Part shown: positions 34,547 to 43,724 of the stretch, piece after piece
Layout: each line of letters opens with the position of its first letter
Numbering within the stretch: position 1 is the first letter of the stretch
Source: an archaeon
Lineage (GTDB): Archaea; Nanobdellota; Nanobdellia; SCGC-AAA011-G17; GW2011-AR17
Length of the DNA: 64,000 nucleotides
Direction: 5' to 3'
NCBI GenBank assembly: GCA_018656555.1
Contig: JABHZQ010000004.1
Coordinates: forward strand, 106,790-170,789
The notes under the pieces: generated by a model
Told to the model about the DNA's origin: nothing
Database searches by the model: none
Seen by the model: the letters and a program-made list of their open reading frames with translations, nothing else
Made by a program: the position numbers and the translations under genes

Positions 34547-34951
34547 ATGGCAGAGTTAAGATTTGTAATAAATGATGTAAAAACAGGAAAATCATATCAA
34601 AAAGCACTAGACACAACTGACTTTGAAGGTAAAGAAGTTGGTGAAAAGATTAAAGGTGAACTTATAGGTCTAGATGGCTATGAACTAGAGATAACTGGTG
34701 GTAGTGATTATGCTGGATTCCCAATGAGGAAAGATATTAGTGGTTCCTCAAGAAAAAGAGCTCTTCTAAAAGGTGGAGTTGGAATGAAAAAAATAGAGAA
34801 AAAGGGAATCAGGAAGAGAAAAACTGTTTGTGGTAACAGAATACATGATAAAACTGTACAAGTAAACCTCAAAGTTCTAAAGGAAGGGTCAAAAAAACTT
34901 GAGGAAATCTTCAAAAAAGAAGAGGAAAAACCTGCCGAAGAAAGCAAATAA
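34547..34951 (+). CDS. rps6e: Ribosomal protein S6e
   Basis: The 134-residue protein has the S6e core: RFVINDVKTGKSYQKAL, GEKIKGELIGLDGYELEITGGSDYAGFPMRKDI, and KKIEKKGIRKRKTVCGNRI. The archaeal form lacks the phosphorylated eukaryotic tail and ends in a Lys/Glu-rich segment. A leaderless promoter lies upstream (AACTTTATAAATAAAAC). It begins the S6e-unknown-aIF2 gamma-SGNH segment. Confidence 0.95.
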   Translation: MAELRFVINDVKTGKSYQKALDTTDFEGKEVGEKIKGELIGLDGYELEITGGSDYAGFPMRKDISGSSRKRALLKGGVGMKKIEKKGIRKRKTVCGNRIHDKTVQVNLKVLKEGSKKLEEIFKKEEEKPAEESK

Positions 34952-34953
34952 GG

Positions 34954-35250
34954 GTGGAAACCTTGAAACATAAAACAAAAAGTGTTCTTATAGCAAGAAA
35001 AAAACGAGTAAACGAGAATGATATAAACAGACCTTGTTTTGTCAGTCTATTCGAAAAAAACGATCCACATTTAAACACAGAAGGTCCAACAAAAGTAATT
35101 GAGTTTGACCAAAAGCACAAAGTGCTAATAAAAGGTTTAGATGTACACTATCTTCTTCCAGGAAATGACATTGTTATTAATAACTTAGAAGAAGTAGATG
35201 TAATTGAAGATGGAGAGATAGTCCACGTTACTGGTAGACAATCAAACTAA
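34954..35250 (+). CDS. Hypothetical protein between S6e and aIF2 gamma
   Basis: The 98-residue protein probably starts at a GTG (34954) with a TAAGGG-like site just upstream and follows the S6e stop after two bases. It has a basic N-terminus (LKHKTKSVLIARKKRVN) and a beta-rich C-terminal part (KVLIKGLDVHYLLPGNDIVI). The position in a translation-gene unit suggests a ribosome or translation role, but no family is recognised. A second start at the TTG three codons on is possible. Confidence 0.65.
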   Translation: METLKHKTKSVLIARKKRVNENDINRPCFVSLFEKNDPHLNTEGPTKVIEFDQKHKVLIKGLDVHYLLPGNDIVINNLEEVDVIEDGEIVHVTGRQSN

Positions 35251-35334
35251 ATCTCAAGGGTTTTAATTTCTATAGGAGAGAATGTCGCAATTCTATAGGT
35301 AACTTTTATAAATAACCCCAAATTCTACATTCCT

Positions 35335-36570
35335 ATGCCAAAAAAGATATCCCAACCAGAAATAAACATAGGTCTTGTAGGTCATGTAGATCATGGAAAA
35401 ACCACTCTAGTATCAAGACTTTCTGGTAAATGGACAGATACTCATTCTGAAGAGAAAAAGAAGGGTATTACTATCCGATTAGGTTATGCAAATTCCACTT
35501 TCTACAAATGTAAGAAATGTAAAGATCCAGAGTGTTATTCAGCTAGTAGTAAATGTCCTAAATGCAAGGGTGTTTGTGAACAACTGAGAACTGTTTCATT
35601 TGTTGATGCACCTGGGCACGAAACTCTTATGGCTACAATGCTTTCAGGCTCTGCTATCATGGATGCAGCTATTTTACTTGTAGCTGCTGATGAAGAATGT
35701 CCCCAACCACAAACAAAAGAACATCTAATGGCTTTGGAAATAGCAGGAATAAAAAATATCATAATTGTACAAAATAAAATAGATTTAGTATCCAATGAGG
35801 ATGCACTAAAAAATTACAAAGAAATCCAAAAATTTGTAAAGGGATCAATTGCAGAAAAAGTTCCAATAATCCCCATTTCAGCACAACATAATATTAACAT
35901 TGATTTTCTAATAAAAACAATTGAAGAAACTTTTAAAACCCCTAAAAGGGATCAAAAATCAAATCCAAAAATGTTCCTAGCTAGAAGCTTTGATGTTAAC
36001 AGACCTGGAGTTGAAATCCCTAAAGTAGTTGGTGGGGTGCTTGGTGGATCTTTGATAGAAGGTAAACTAAAAGTTGGAGATAAAGTTGAAATAAAACCCG
36101 GAAGAAAAATAGAAAAAGAGGGGAAAGTACAATGGCTTCCAATTGAAACAGAAATAATTGGAATCAAAAGTGGTAATGATGATCTTAAAGAAGCAATCCC
36201 TGGAGGAAGTATAGCCGTTCTTACAAAATTAGATCCTTCTTATGTTAAATCAGACAAGCTATCTGGTAATATTTTAGGTTTACCTGGAAAACTACCTGAA
36301 GCTTATATTCAATTAGAACTTGTTCCAAAACTACTAGAAAGAGTTGTAGGTTCTGAAAAAGAATTAAAAGTAGATCCGGTAAAAAAAGGAGAAGTATTAA
36401 TGCTTACTGTAAATGCATCTGCAACCGCAGGAGTTGTTACTGAGCTATCCAAAAATGCATTCAAGATCAATTTAAAATTACCTGTATGTGCAGATAAGAA
36501 AGATAAACTTACAATTTCTAGAAGAGTTGGACACAGGTTTAGATTAATTGGTTATGGAACTTTGAAATGA
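35335..36570 (+). CDS. eif2g: Translation initiation factor aIF2, gamma subunit
   Basis: The 411-residue GTPase carries initiator Met-tRNA to the small subunit. G1 is GHVDHGKTTL at residues 15-24, then the zinc knuckle CKKCKDPEC and CPKCKGVC near 60-82 that is typical of aIF2 gamma. DAPGHE (G3) lies near 92 and QNKIDL (G4) near 147. Domains II and III are full length (SFDVNRPGVEIPKVVGGVLGGSL). Leaderless promoter: ACTTTTATAAATAACC. Its stop overlaps the SGNH gene by four bases. Confidence 0.96.
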   Translation: MPKKISQPEINIGLVGHVDHGKTTLVSRLSGKWTDTHSEEKKKGITIRLGYANSTFYKCKKCKDPECYSASSKCPKCKGVCEQLRTVSFVDAPGHETLMATMLSGSAIMDAAILLVAADEECPQPQTKEHLMALEIAGIKNIIIVQNKIDLVSNEDALKNYKEIQKFVKGSIAEKVPIIPISAQHNINIDFLIKTIEETFKTPKRDQKSNPKMFLARSFDVNRPGVEIPKVVGGVLGGSLIEGKLKVGDKVEIKPGRKIEKEGKVQWLPIETEIIGIKSGNDDLKEAIPGGSIAVLTKLDPSYVKSDKLSGNILGLPGKLPEAYIQLELVPKLLERVVGSEKELKVDPVKKGEVLMLTVNASATAGVVTELSKNAFKINLKLPVCADKKDKLTISRRVGHRFRLIGYGTLK

Positions 36571-37178
36571 GTAAACTGCTAGTATTTGGAGCAAGCATAA
36601 CCTGGGGAGCATTTGATTTGGAATATGGTGGGTGGGTTGAAAGATTAAAAACACATTTTCTAAGAAATTACAAAGAAAAAGGAATAGGCGTTTACAATTT
36701 TGCAGTTTCTGATAATAATACAAGAGGAATATTAGAATTCTTGGAACATGATATCAAAAAAATAACAAGAATAGAATCAGAAGAACTCAACCTTATATTT
36801 TCATTAGGTTCAAATGATTCAAGACATAATAAAGAAAACCAAATTAAAGTTCCAATAGATGAATATGAAAAAAATATAAAAGAAATAATAAAAATTGGAA
36901 AAAATAACTCCAAAAGAATTATAGTTATTGGACCTGCTAAGATCAATGAATCTCTTACTAATCCTTGGGAAGATAGTGGTGAATACTGGAAAAATGAAAA
37001 TATTGAAAAATATAATCAAATTGTAGAAAAAGTTTGTAAAGAAGAACAAATAGAATTCATTTCTTTAATTAATGAAATAAAAGAATCAGAATTACATGAT
37101 GGATTACACCCAAATACTCAAGGACATGAAAAAATCTTTAAAAAAGTAAAGAATTCTTTACAAACTAAGACCTTCTAA
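36567..37178 (+). CDS. SGNH/GDSL hydrolase family protein
   Basis: The 203-residue protein has block I FGASITWGAFD (Ser in GAS) at residues 7-12, block II with VSDNNTRG, block III GSNDS near 80 (Gly/Asn/Asp oxyanion), and block V HDGLHPN near 177 (Asp and His). This is the full SGNH set, used for esterase, lipase or acyl transfer. There is no signal peptide, so it is cytosolic. The ATGA overlap with aIF2 gamma couples translation. Its end overlaps the convergent GNAT gene by 21 bases. Confidence 0.88.
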   Translation: MSKLLVFGASITWGAFDLEYGGWVERLKTHFLRNYKEKGIGVYNFAVSDNNTRGILEFLEHDIKKITRIESEELNLIFSLGSNDSRHNKENQIKVPIDEYEKNIKEIIKIGKNNSKRIIVIGPAKINESLTNPWEDSGEYWKNENIEKYNQIVEKVCKEEQIEFISLINEIKESELHDGLHPNTQGHEKIFKKVKNSLQTKTF

Positions 37179-37748
37179 AATACCATCAAAATCAGGTAAA
37201 AATCTACTAGTAAGTCTATAACTTAATGAATGTTGTCGTACAAATCTCTCTCTTAAAACTTCCATTCTTTGTTTACCTGCATCAGTCAATCCTTTCCCAT
37301 AATAGCTTTTATTTTCTAATCTCACTGTTTCCTCAAAACCTCTTCCTGTAAACAAAGCCTTAGGAGCAACATTAAGATTTCTTACACCACAAATAGCTAT
37401 ATCTACACTAGTCTCTGCCAAATAATGATCTAACATCTGAGAACCGATACCTGCACCCTTTTGTCCAGCAATAATCCATAAAATATCTCCAATCATTAAT
37501 ACATCTTTATGTTCATTGACTTCTAAAACTCCCTCTAAAAAACCATCCACACCTAAAGCAATATAAATCTCTCTTTGTGTATTCCCTGAAGCAACCTCAT
37601 GTAATAATTCAAGATCTCTTCCTGCTTTAAATCCGATAATTTCATCTAAACCATACATTCCTCTTAAATGTCCTAATTCAACCTCATAAAAAGCAGCTAG
37701 CTCCGGAACATAACTTGCAGTTTTAGGGCCTAATTTTAATATATCCAT
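37158..37748 (-). CDS. GNAT family N-acetyltransferase
   Basis: The 196-residue protein has an acetyl-CoA-binding segment ILWIIAGQKGAGIGSQMLDHYL near residue 90, with Q-x-x-G-x-G as the pyrophosphate loop. An N-terminal acceptor-side region and a C-terminal strand (CGVRNLNVAPKALFTGRGFEETVRLE) complete the fold. A further C-terminal helical extension of about 50 residues is unusual. The substrate is unknown. Confidence 0.8.
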   Translation of the reverse strand: MDILKLGPKTASYVPELAAFYEVELGHLRGMYGLDEIIGFKAGRDLELLHEVASGNTQREIYIALGVDGFLEGVLEVNEHKDVLMIGDILWIIAGQKGAGIGSQMLDHYLAETSVDIAICGVRNLNVAPKALFTGRGFEETVRLENKSYYGKGLTDAGKQRMEVLRERFVRQHSLSYRLTSRFLPDFDGILEGLSL

Positions 37749-37787
37749 AAAAATTCAAGAAAAATCATAATATTTAAGACTTACTAC

Positions 37788-40190
37788 TCAATTCATAGTA
37801 GGTTTTTTACCTGCCCAAGGTGACATAACTGGTACTCTTTCACCAGATTCATGTGGTCTATCTTGTAAACTTCCAGAAGCAGCATCCTCTCTAGTATAAA
37901 GATTACTCAAAACCTCTCTAGCTTCTCCGTAAACTCTTACAGCAGTATCAATCTGTTCTCTAATAATTGGATCACTTAACTTCTGATCAAGTCTACTATC
38001 AACCCATTGAGGTGTAACTTTCATATGCCGACCAATAGCTCTTTTAATATAAGCTTGATTCAAATCTTCACCCTTAGCAGCAGTTCTTCTAATATATGAT
38101 TCTAATCTCCTAGCATCACCAGGGTGTTCTGCAATAAAATCTCTCATCAGCTCATAATGAACCTCATCAGCCACCTTACCAATAACATCTCCGGTAGCTC
38201 CTTCTAATTGTTTCCCCCACTTTTCATAATCAGTTTTTCTAAAACCTGTAGACAAGGGAAGTCCTCTACCTAAAAAATGTTTTAACAGTGCACTTCTTTC
38301 ATCAGCTTCTAATTCTCCAACAACTTCTACAAACTTAAATCTTCTATAAATAGCAAGAGGAATATTTTTTGGTTCATTAGTAAACCCTACAACAATAACA
38401 CCTTCATAATCAACAACACCATCTAACTTCATTTGAAGTGTTTTCTGTACTCTACTATAAGTTCTATCAACCCAATGCCCATTTGTATTACCAAACCAAG
38501 AATCAAACTCATCCATTAATAAGAATACTAATTTACTATCTCCACTAGCCTTTCTCAATTCACTAGCAGCATCCCAAACTCTATCTACATTCTTTTCAAA
38601 CTCTCCAAACCAAGCAGTTAATAGATTAGAAACCGCAACCTCAGCACCAATAAATCTTTGGTCTCCTGCGATTGCTCTACCAATTTCAGTTTTACCGCAA
38701 CCATAAGGTCCTATCGCTAACAAATTACTCCTAACTCTTCCTCTTGGTGCAGTTGCTCCATACAAAGCTAAGTATTTTGAATAATCAGCCAAGTCAGCAA
38801 GATGTTCTTTCATAGAATCAAAACTTGCACCATGAACATCTTTTAATCTAACAGTTGGAGCTGGTGCTCTTTCAAACGCAAAAGCTCCCATCTCACCAGA
38901 ACCACCAGTATAAAATTCATTCTCAGTTGTTCTATCATTTTTAAGTCTTAAAGAAGATTTTGTTTCTAAACTTGTTCTAGCAGTTTCTCTTAAATCCACA
39001 TCTTTTTCAACAGCAGCTTTGGCAATTTCTAATTTATCTAAATAACCCTCAGCACCATCAATTCTATCTAAAGTTGTAGCAAGATGTTCTAACAATTTCT
39101 TTCTTGCTGTAAAATACCTTCTTTCAATTTGACCAGTAGGCCTTGAATCCTCTTCACGAGGTCTAACATTATTTAAATTAATATCTCTAACTCTAGCCAC
39201 CATGGGTGAAGGATCAATAAGTGGTTTACTTATTTCTTGCACAATATCCTCACCTAAAGGTACAAGTGCTACTGGACTTTCTGCAAAAGACCCTATATAA
39301 TCTATCACTATTGGTTGTATTCCTCTTATTAATTGATGATAAGTATGAACAATACCTGAAACTTCTTCCATAAAGTCTCTTGAACTATCAACATAACTCC
39401 TATATTTAGAATCAGATAATTCAATTAAAATTCTAGCAGCCCTATCCACCTCAAATTCATCCATATATTGGACCTGTCTAGGTTTTCTTTTACCTTTTAT
39501 TTTTTCACTTCTTGTATATCTAGCAGGTAATCTATCAGCCATATCTAAAAGTAAATCAGTTAGCACTGGATTATCTCGAATTAATTCAATTTTTACATAA
39601 GGAACTCTATCCAGATCAAAACCACCTGGATGATCATCTTGTTCCCATGGTTTTTTATAAAGTTTAGCTTCATCAGCTCCCATATCTAAAAATCTTTTTT
39701 GTAGAAATCTATATTGGTCAACAGATCTTCTATAAATACCTTGAAGTTCTTCTTCAAATGGTTTTACAGCTGTAGCCAAAGCCTCCATTGCCGTTTTTAG
39801 AATATTAATTGAATTCATTAATTCTTGGGGGTCAATACCTTGATGAAAAGAAAGTTCTCTTCTTCTACCCATTTCAGGAATTTTATTGATATGCCTTAGG
39901 ACTGTACCAAAATTCTTATCCAATAACACCCCCATTTGATGAAAATATTGTAAAGAAGTATAACCTTCAAAAGCCCCTAATTCAGCAAAACCAATTCCAT
40001 CTTCTCTAGTATAAAGATCTTTTATTCTAGCTTGTAAACTATGAATCTCATCGTGTTTTCTTCCAATTCTTTCTGCAAATCGTCTAGAAGTATCTAATGT
40101 TTCTCTAACTGCTCCTTGCATCTCTGGAGGTATATTTAAGGCACCTACCCCACTAAGCAATTCTCTAGGATCCATGCGCAAAGAAATCAT
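37788..40190 (-). CDS. AAA+ ATPase with long helical N-terminal region
   Basis: The protein has 800 residues. Residues 1-430 are helical with coiled-coil character (RRFAERIGRKHDEIHSLQARIKDLY) and no known domain. The AAA+ module follows: Walker A GPYGCGKT near 497, Walker B LLMDEFDSWF near 557, sensor 1 GFTNEP, and Arg residues in AIYRRFKF. The lid includes SALLKHFLGRGLP. A 100-residue C-terminal part has more helices. It is Arg-rich, with no proteolytic site. It could be an unfoldase or remodeller with its own adaptor region. A single leaderless promoter precedes it (TCTTTATAAATACC). Confidence 0.78.
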   Translation of the reverse strand: MISLRMDPRELLSGVGALNIPPEMQGAVRETLDTSRRFAERIGRKHDEIHSLQARIKDLYTREDGIGFAELGAFEGYTSLQYFHQMGVLLDKNFGTVLRHINKIPEMGRRRELSFHQGIDPQELMNSINILKTAMEALATAVKPFEEELQGIYRRSVDQYRFLQKRFLDMGADEAKLYKKPWEQDDHPGGFDLDRVPYVKIELIRDNPVLTDLLLDMADRLPARYTRSEKIKGKRKPRQVQYMDEFEVDRAARILIELSDSKYRSYVDSSRDFMEEVSGIVHTYHQLIRGIQPIVIDYIGSFAESPVALVPLGEDIVQEISKPLIDPSPMVARVRDINLNNVRPREEDSRPTGQIERRYFTARKKLLEHLATTLDRIDGAEGYLDKLEIAKAAVEKDVDLRETARTSLETKSSLRLKNDRTTENEFYTGGSGEMGAFAFERAPAPTVRLKDVHGASFDSMKEHLADLADYSKYLALYGATAPRGRVRSNLLAIGPYGCGKTEIGRAIAGDQRFIGAEVAVSNLLTAWFGEFEKNVDRVWDAASELRKASGDSKLVFLLMDEFDSWFGNTNGHWVDRTYSRVQKTLQMKLDGVVDYEGVIVVGFTNEPKNIPLAIYRRFKFVEVVGELEADERSALLKHFLGRGLPLSTGFRKTDYEKWGKQLEGATGDVIGKVADEVHYELMRDFIAEHPGDARRLESYIRRTAAKGEDLNQAYIKRAIGRHMKVTPQWVDSRLDQKLSDPIIREQIDTAVRVYGEAREVLSNLYTREDAASGSLQDRPHESGERVPVMSPWAGKKPTMN

Positions 40191-40235
40191 AGGGGTATTT
40201 ATAAAGATTTCCGTAATTATTTATAAATAGTAACA

Positions 40236-40532
40236 CTACTCAACCCCATAAGGATTACCAGTATGTCTAAGATTAGAAATAACTTTTTTATTAGAAGAAC
40301 TTTCAACACCCTTTTCCAAAACCTTCTCTCTAAATTTCAACAAATCCAAATCAACACCATAAGGACAAGCATGTTTACAATTCCCACATAAGCTACATAG
40401 AAATATAATCTTATCATAAACCTCTTTCTTCTGCAAAATAGCAAAACCTCGAGGAGAAACTGACTCTCTTTTCAAAGCCCTAAAAACTGGACAACTCTCT
40501 TTACAAAGTCCACATTCATTACATCTAGGCAT
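40236..40532 (-). CDS. 4Fe-4S ferredoxin-type subunit of a split GlcD/HdrC-like oxidoreductase
   Basis: The 98-residue protein has two 4Fe-4S motifs: CNECGLCKESCP at residues 4-15 and CSLCGNCKHACP near 46-57. This is the Fe-S part that in GlpC or GlcF is fused to the CCG domain. It is the last gene of the unit 42350-40236 and overlaps the FAD subunit gene by eight bases. Electrons would pass from the flavin through it to the CCG subunit. Confidence 0.88.
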   Translation of the reverse strand: MPRCNECGLCKESCPVFRALKRESVSPRGFAILQKKEVYDKIIFLCSLCGNCKHACPYGVDLDLLKFREKVLEKGVESSSNKKVISNLRHTGNPYGVE

Positions 40533-41679
40533 AAACTTTCCCTCTATTCATTAAATTCTTAGGATCCAACTGTTGATTTTTCAATTTCATCTTATCAATA
40601 TCAGCACTTAGCATTTTATCTTTCCTTTTCAAACCCCAACCCCACTCTCCAGACACTCTTCCATTGTAAAAAGATAATTTCTCATACATTTCATCCACCA
40701 TCTTTGAAAACTCCTTAAAACAAGGGTGTAAAACATTAATATTCAAATGTCCAAAACAAGGAACTTGATTCTTAGACAACCAGTGTAAGAAATGTGCTAA
40801 TTTATCATCTGGAATATAAGGATCTTCAATCTGAGTATACCTATGTTTATACAAAATATACCTAATCTTCTCCTTCATCTCTAAAGCCTCAGCAACTTCT
40901 TTGATCCCCTTAATATTCCCCGTATTATCATTATACTCTACTAAAATATGAAAACCTTGATCCAAACCTGCAAGAACAGAAGCCCTTTCATCAAAATACT
41001 CAATTGCTAAGGCATTATTCTCTTTTTTCAACCTCATCACCTTATCAACTAAAGCACTTACAGTATTAAACTTAAAGATAGAAGCAGTCCTAGCCAATTG
41101 TTTTGGTAAAATTCTCAACTTTGCACCAACAATAATTCCAGAAGTTCCTTCAAAGCCAATAAAGTTTTTTATCGTCGAAGAATTCATCTTCAAATACCTT
41201 CCAGCACCGTCAACAACCTCTAAAGCAATTACATATTTACCTGTCTTTCCATAATAAGAATGTAAACCATGTGCATTTGCAGCAATCATCCCACCAACAG
41301 TACAAACTTTATGAGTATAAGGTATTACTGGAAAGAATTTATCCTTCAAAGCCCTATTCAAATCATCCAAAACAACTCCAGCCTGAACAATAACATAATC
41401 ATCTCCAATCTCCAAAATCTTATTCATCTTAGACATATCAACAACAAGAGATTTTTGAGGAATACACTGTCCTTGATTTGCAGTACCAGCCCCTCTTGGA
41501 ACTAATGTAACATCATTTCTTCTAGAATAACTAAACAACTTATGTAATTCTTCAGCAGTTCTAGGCCACACAACCCCTAAACATTCTCCATCCTCTGCAG
41601 TTGCATCACGAGAATAAATAATCTTATCTACCTCTGTATCACTTCTATTTGCCGATGTAAATATATCTGATAGATTCAT
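40525..41679 (-). CDS. FAD-binding oxidase subunit, GlcD/lactate dehydrogenase type
   Basis: The 384-residue protein has a PCMH-type FAD-binding domain: VPRGAGTANQGQCIP near residue 58, then VIVQAGVVLDDLN, and VGGMIAANAHGLHSYYGKTGKYV near 130. The C-terminal catalytic half has GHLNINVLHPCF and ends in DPKNLMNRGKVYA, typical for GlcD/DLD. It oxidises a 2-hydroxyacid such as glycolate or D-lactate. It is coupled to the CCG gene (ATGA overlap) and to the ferredoxin gene. Confidence 0.9.
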   Translation of the reverse strand: MNLSDIFTSANRSDTEVDKIIYSRDATAEDGECLGVVWPRTAEELHKLFSYSRRNDVTLVPRGAGTANQGQCIPQKSLVVDMSKMNKILEIGDDYVIVQAGVVLDDLNRALKDKFFPVIPYTHKVCTVGGMIAANAHGLHSYYGKTGKYVIALEVVDGAGRYLKMNSSTIKNFIGFEGTSGIIVGAKLRILPKQLARTASIFKFNTVSALVDKVMRLKKENNALAIEYFDERASVLAGLDQGFHILVEYNDNTGNIKGIKEVAEALEMKEKIRYILYKHRYTQIEDPYIPDDKLAHFLHWLSKNQVPCFGHLNINVLHPCFKEFSKMVDEMYEKLSFYNGRVSGEWGWGLKRKDKMLSADIDKMKLKNQQLDPKNLMNRGKVYA

Positions 41680-42350
41680 ATTAATACCTCATTTAATTCT
41701 AATACTTCAATACCTTCACTATTTTCCTTTAAATGCATATAACAATTAGGACAAGTAGTAATTAACTTCTTAGTTTTAACATCCTTTAATATTAATTGAG
41801 CCATATGATGAGCAATCTTTGGAGAATTCTCTTTTACCGCAAAACCACAACAAAGACTTTCCTCTCGATTAAATGGCAATTCTTGAACATCAAAATTAAC
41901 ATTCTTTAAGATCTCTCTAGGTTGATCATACAACATATTTGCACCTAAAAAATTGCAAGGATCAAAAAAAGTTATTTTCTCCCCTTTGTAATCCTTCTTT
42001 AACATCTCAATATTATCTAATATAACCTCAGAAATATGCTTAACCTCAATAGGATAGTGTTTCTTAAACATATAATAACAAGTAGGACAAGAGGTAATTA
42101 TCATCTTTATCCTTTGATTTCTGAACATTTTCATATTCTTATTATACAAACTTTGAAAATCATCCCTATACCCTAAATGTAAGGCTGGTAACCCACAACA
42201 GACCTCTAAATCAGGTAATTTGACATAATCAATCTCAAAACTAGTAAGTAAATGTTCATGTCCTCTTTGTATATCTTTATTAACAAACTTACTAGAACAG
42301 CCTGGATAGTAGAGTACTTTTCCAAATAACTTACCAAAAATTGCCATCAA
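41676..42350 (-). CDS. CCG-domain (HdrB-like) subunit of the GlcD-type oxidoreductase
   Basis: The 224-residue protein has two cysteine-rich CCG modules: CCGLPALHLG near residue 48 with CPTCYYMF near 91, and FFDPCNFLGAN near 127 with CCGFAV near 165 and CPNCYMHL near 199. These ligate an unusual 4Fe-4S cluster in HdrB and in GlpC/LutA-type proteins. It is the first gene of the three-gene unit. Its promoter contains TTATAAACACT. The three proteins together would make one 2-hydroxyacid-oxidising complex. Confidence 0.9.
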   Translation of the reverse strand: MMAIFGKLFGKVLYYPGCSSKFVNKDIQRGHEHLLTSFEIDYVKLPDLEVCCGLPALHLGYRDDFQSLYNKNMKMFRNQRIKMIITSCPTCYYMFKKHYPIEVKHISEVILDNIEMLKKDYKGEKITFFDPCNFLGANMLYDQPREILKNVNFDVQELPFNREESLCCGFAVKENSPKIAHHMAQLILKDVKTKKLITTCPNCYMHLKENSEGIEVLELNEVLI

Positions 42351-42480
42351 AACAAAACTACAGTTAGTGTTTATAAGCTTTTATTCATCCAAAATTAGTT
42401 TTAGGAGTTGGTATATTTCAGAATACAAATATTTAAATAACTTATTTTAAGTTTTTGTAGTAATTAGGGAGGTATAAATA

Positions 42481-43704
42481 ATGGACGATGTTACATCAAA
42501 TCAACCAAAGGAAGTTGTTATGACAGATCATAAAGAAAATGTAAAGAGAAATAGACAAAGAAGAGCAACATTCTGGAAGGTTTCCACAGTCATATTATTA
42601 GTATTATTAGTATTGGTTATTTACACAGAGGGAGTTCCAACCGGCCTATCTGTTGCTGATGATGACGAAGCAGTAGAAAAAGCTATAGATTTCATTAATG
42701 AAAATCTATTATTAGGAATGGCCTCAGCTGAATTACAAGAAGTAACAGTTGAAAGAGGTATGTATAAACTAGACCTTACTGTTACAGGTTCAACCGGCCT
42801 TGAACAAGAATTCACATCTTATATTACAAAAGATGGTCAACTATTGTTCCCTTCTGCAATTGATATGAGTGAGTATGATCTTACTGAAGAAACTGAAGAG
42901 GAAGAAGAAGTTGAGGAAGAGGTAGAAAGAATAGAAGTAGATACTACTGGTGATCCAGTTTATGGGGATGAAAATGCTCCAATAACAATCATAGAGTTCT
43001 CAGACTTTGAATGCCCTTTCTGTTCAAGAGGATATGAAACAATTAATGAAGTTAAAGAATTGTATGGCGATCAAGTAAAGATTGTATTCAAAAATTTCCC
43101 ACTGAGTTTCCACGAAGATGCACAAAAAGCAGCAGAAGCAGCAGAATGTGCACAAGATCAGGATCTATTCTGGGAAATGCATGATATAATGTTTGAAAAC
43201 CAGGATGCAATATCTGTAGATGATCTAAAAGCATACGCAGAAGAAATTGGACTAGATACTGAAGTCTTCAATGAATGTTTAGACTCTGATGAAAAAGCAG
43301 ATGCAGTAACCGCAGACATGGATGCTGGATCTGAAGCTGGAGTTTCAGGAACACCTGCATTCTTCATCAATGGAATTATGTTAGTTGGAGCACAACCCTT
43401 AGAAGCGTTCCAAGAAATAATTGATGCAGAATTAGCACCAGAAGAAGAAGTTGAAGAAACTGAAGAGGAAGAAGAAGAGACAACTGAAGAAGAAACTGAA
43501 GAGGAAGAAGAAGAGACAACTGAAGAGGAAGAAGAGATAACAATAATCACAGAGTGTGAACAACATTGTACTAGTGAAGGTTTTGAAACTGGAGAGTGTA
43601 GAGCTGCAGATGAAACATCAGGTGAATTCTGTCTAGAAGGTGAAGAAATGTACAGTTTTGAACAATGCGTAGAAGGTAGCTTCGAAAGATGCTGCTGTCT
43701 TTAA
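42481..43704 (+). CDS. Membrane-anchored DsbA-like thiol oxidoreductase with Glu/Thr linker and Cys-rich tail
   Basis: The protein has 407 residues. An N-terminal membrane segment at about residues 38-57 (VILLVLLVLVIY) anchors it, with the body outside. A domain of about 90 residues and a Glu-rich linker lead to the DsbA-like thioredoxin fold with C178-P-F-C181 and cis-Pro loop GVSGTPAFFING near 292. A second Glu/Thr linker (about residues 319-355) and a C-terminal tail with eight cysteines (CEQHC, ..CRA, ..C.., ..C, CCC) follow. The strong GGGAGG site and leader differ from most genes here. It probably makes or shuffles disulfides in surface proteins; the tail may be a substrate-like or metal module. 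Confidence 0.85.
   Translation: MDDVTSNQPKEVVMTDHKENVKRNRQRRATFWKVSTVILLVLLVLVIYTEGVPTGLSVADDDEAVEKAIDFINENLLLGMASAELQEVTVERGMYKLDLTVTGSTGLEQEFTSYITKDGQLLFPSAIDMSEYDLTEETEEEEEVEEEVERIEVDTTGDPVYGDENAPITIIEFSDFECPFCSRGYETINEVKELYGDQVKIVFKNFPLSFHEDAQKAAEAAECAQDQDLFWEMHDIMFENQDAISVDDLKAYAEEIGLDTEVFNECLDSDEKADAVTADMDAGSEAGVSGTPAFFINGIMLVGAQPLEAFQEIIDAELAPEEEVEETEEEEEETTEEETEEEEEETTEEEEEITIITECEQHCTSEGFETGECRAADETSGEFCLEGEEMYSFEQCVEGSFERCCCL
43456..43527 (+). repeat. Two tandem 36-bp repeats in the Glu/Thr linker
   Basis: The 36-bp unit starting gaaactgaagagg occurs at 43456-43491 and 43492-43527. The copies differ at one base at the end. They code for an ETEEEEEETTEE-type acidic linker, a likely site of length variation. 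Confidence 0.7.
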
Positions 43705-43724
43705 TTTTTTTTCTTTTATTATAA

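Noticed and set aside
40200..40245. Another AGTAGT-type element upstream of the AAA+ gene
   Set aside because: The AGTAG here is made by the stop codon context of the ferredoxin gene and spacing to TATA does not match the others.
43158..43550. Serine-rich minus-strand frame opposite the DsbA-like gene
   Set aside because: The serine runs are the antisense of the Glu/Thr linker codons; no promoter or ribosome site.
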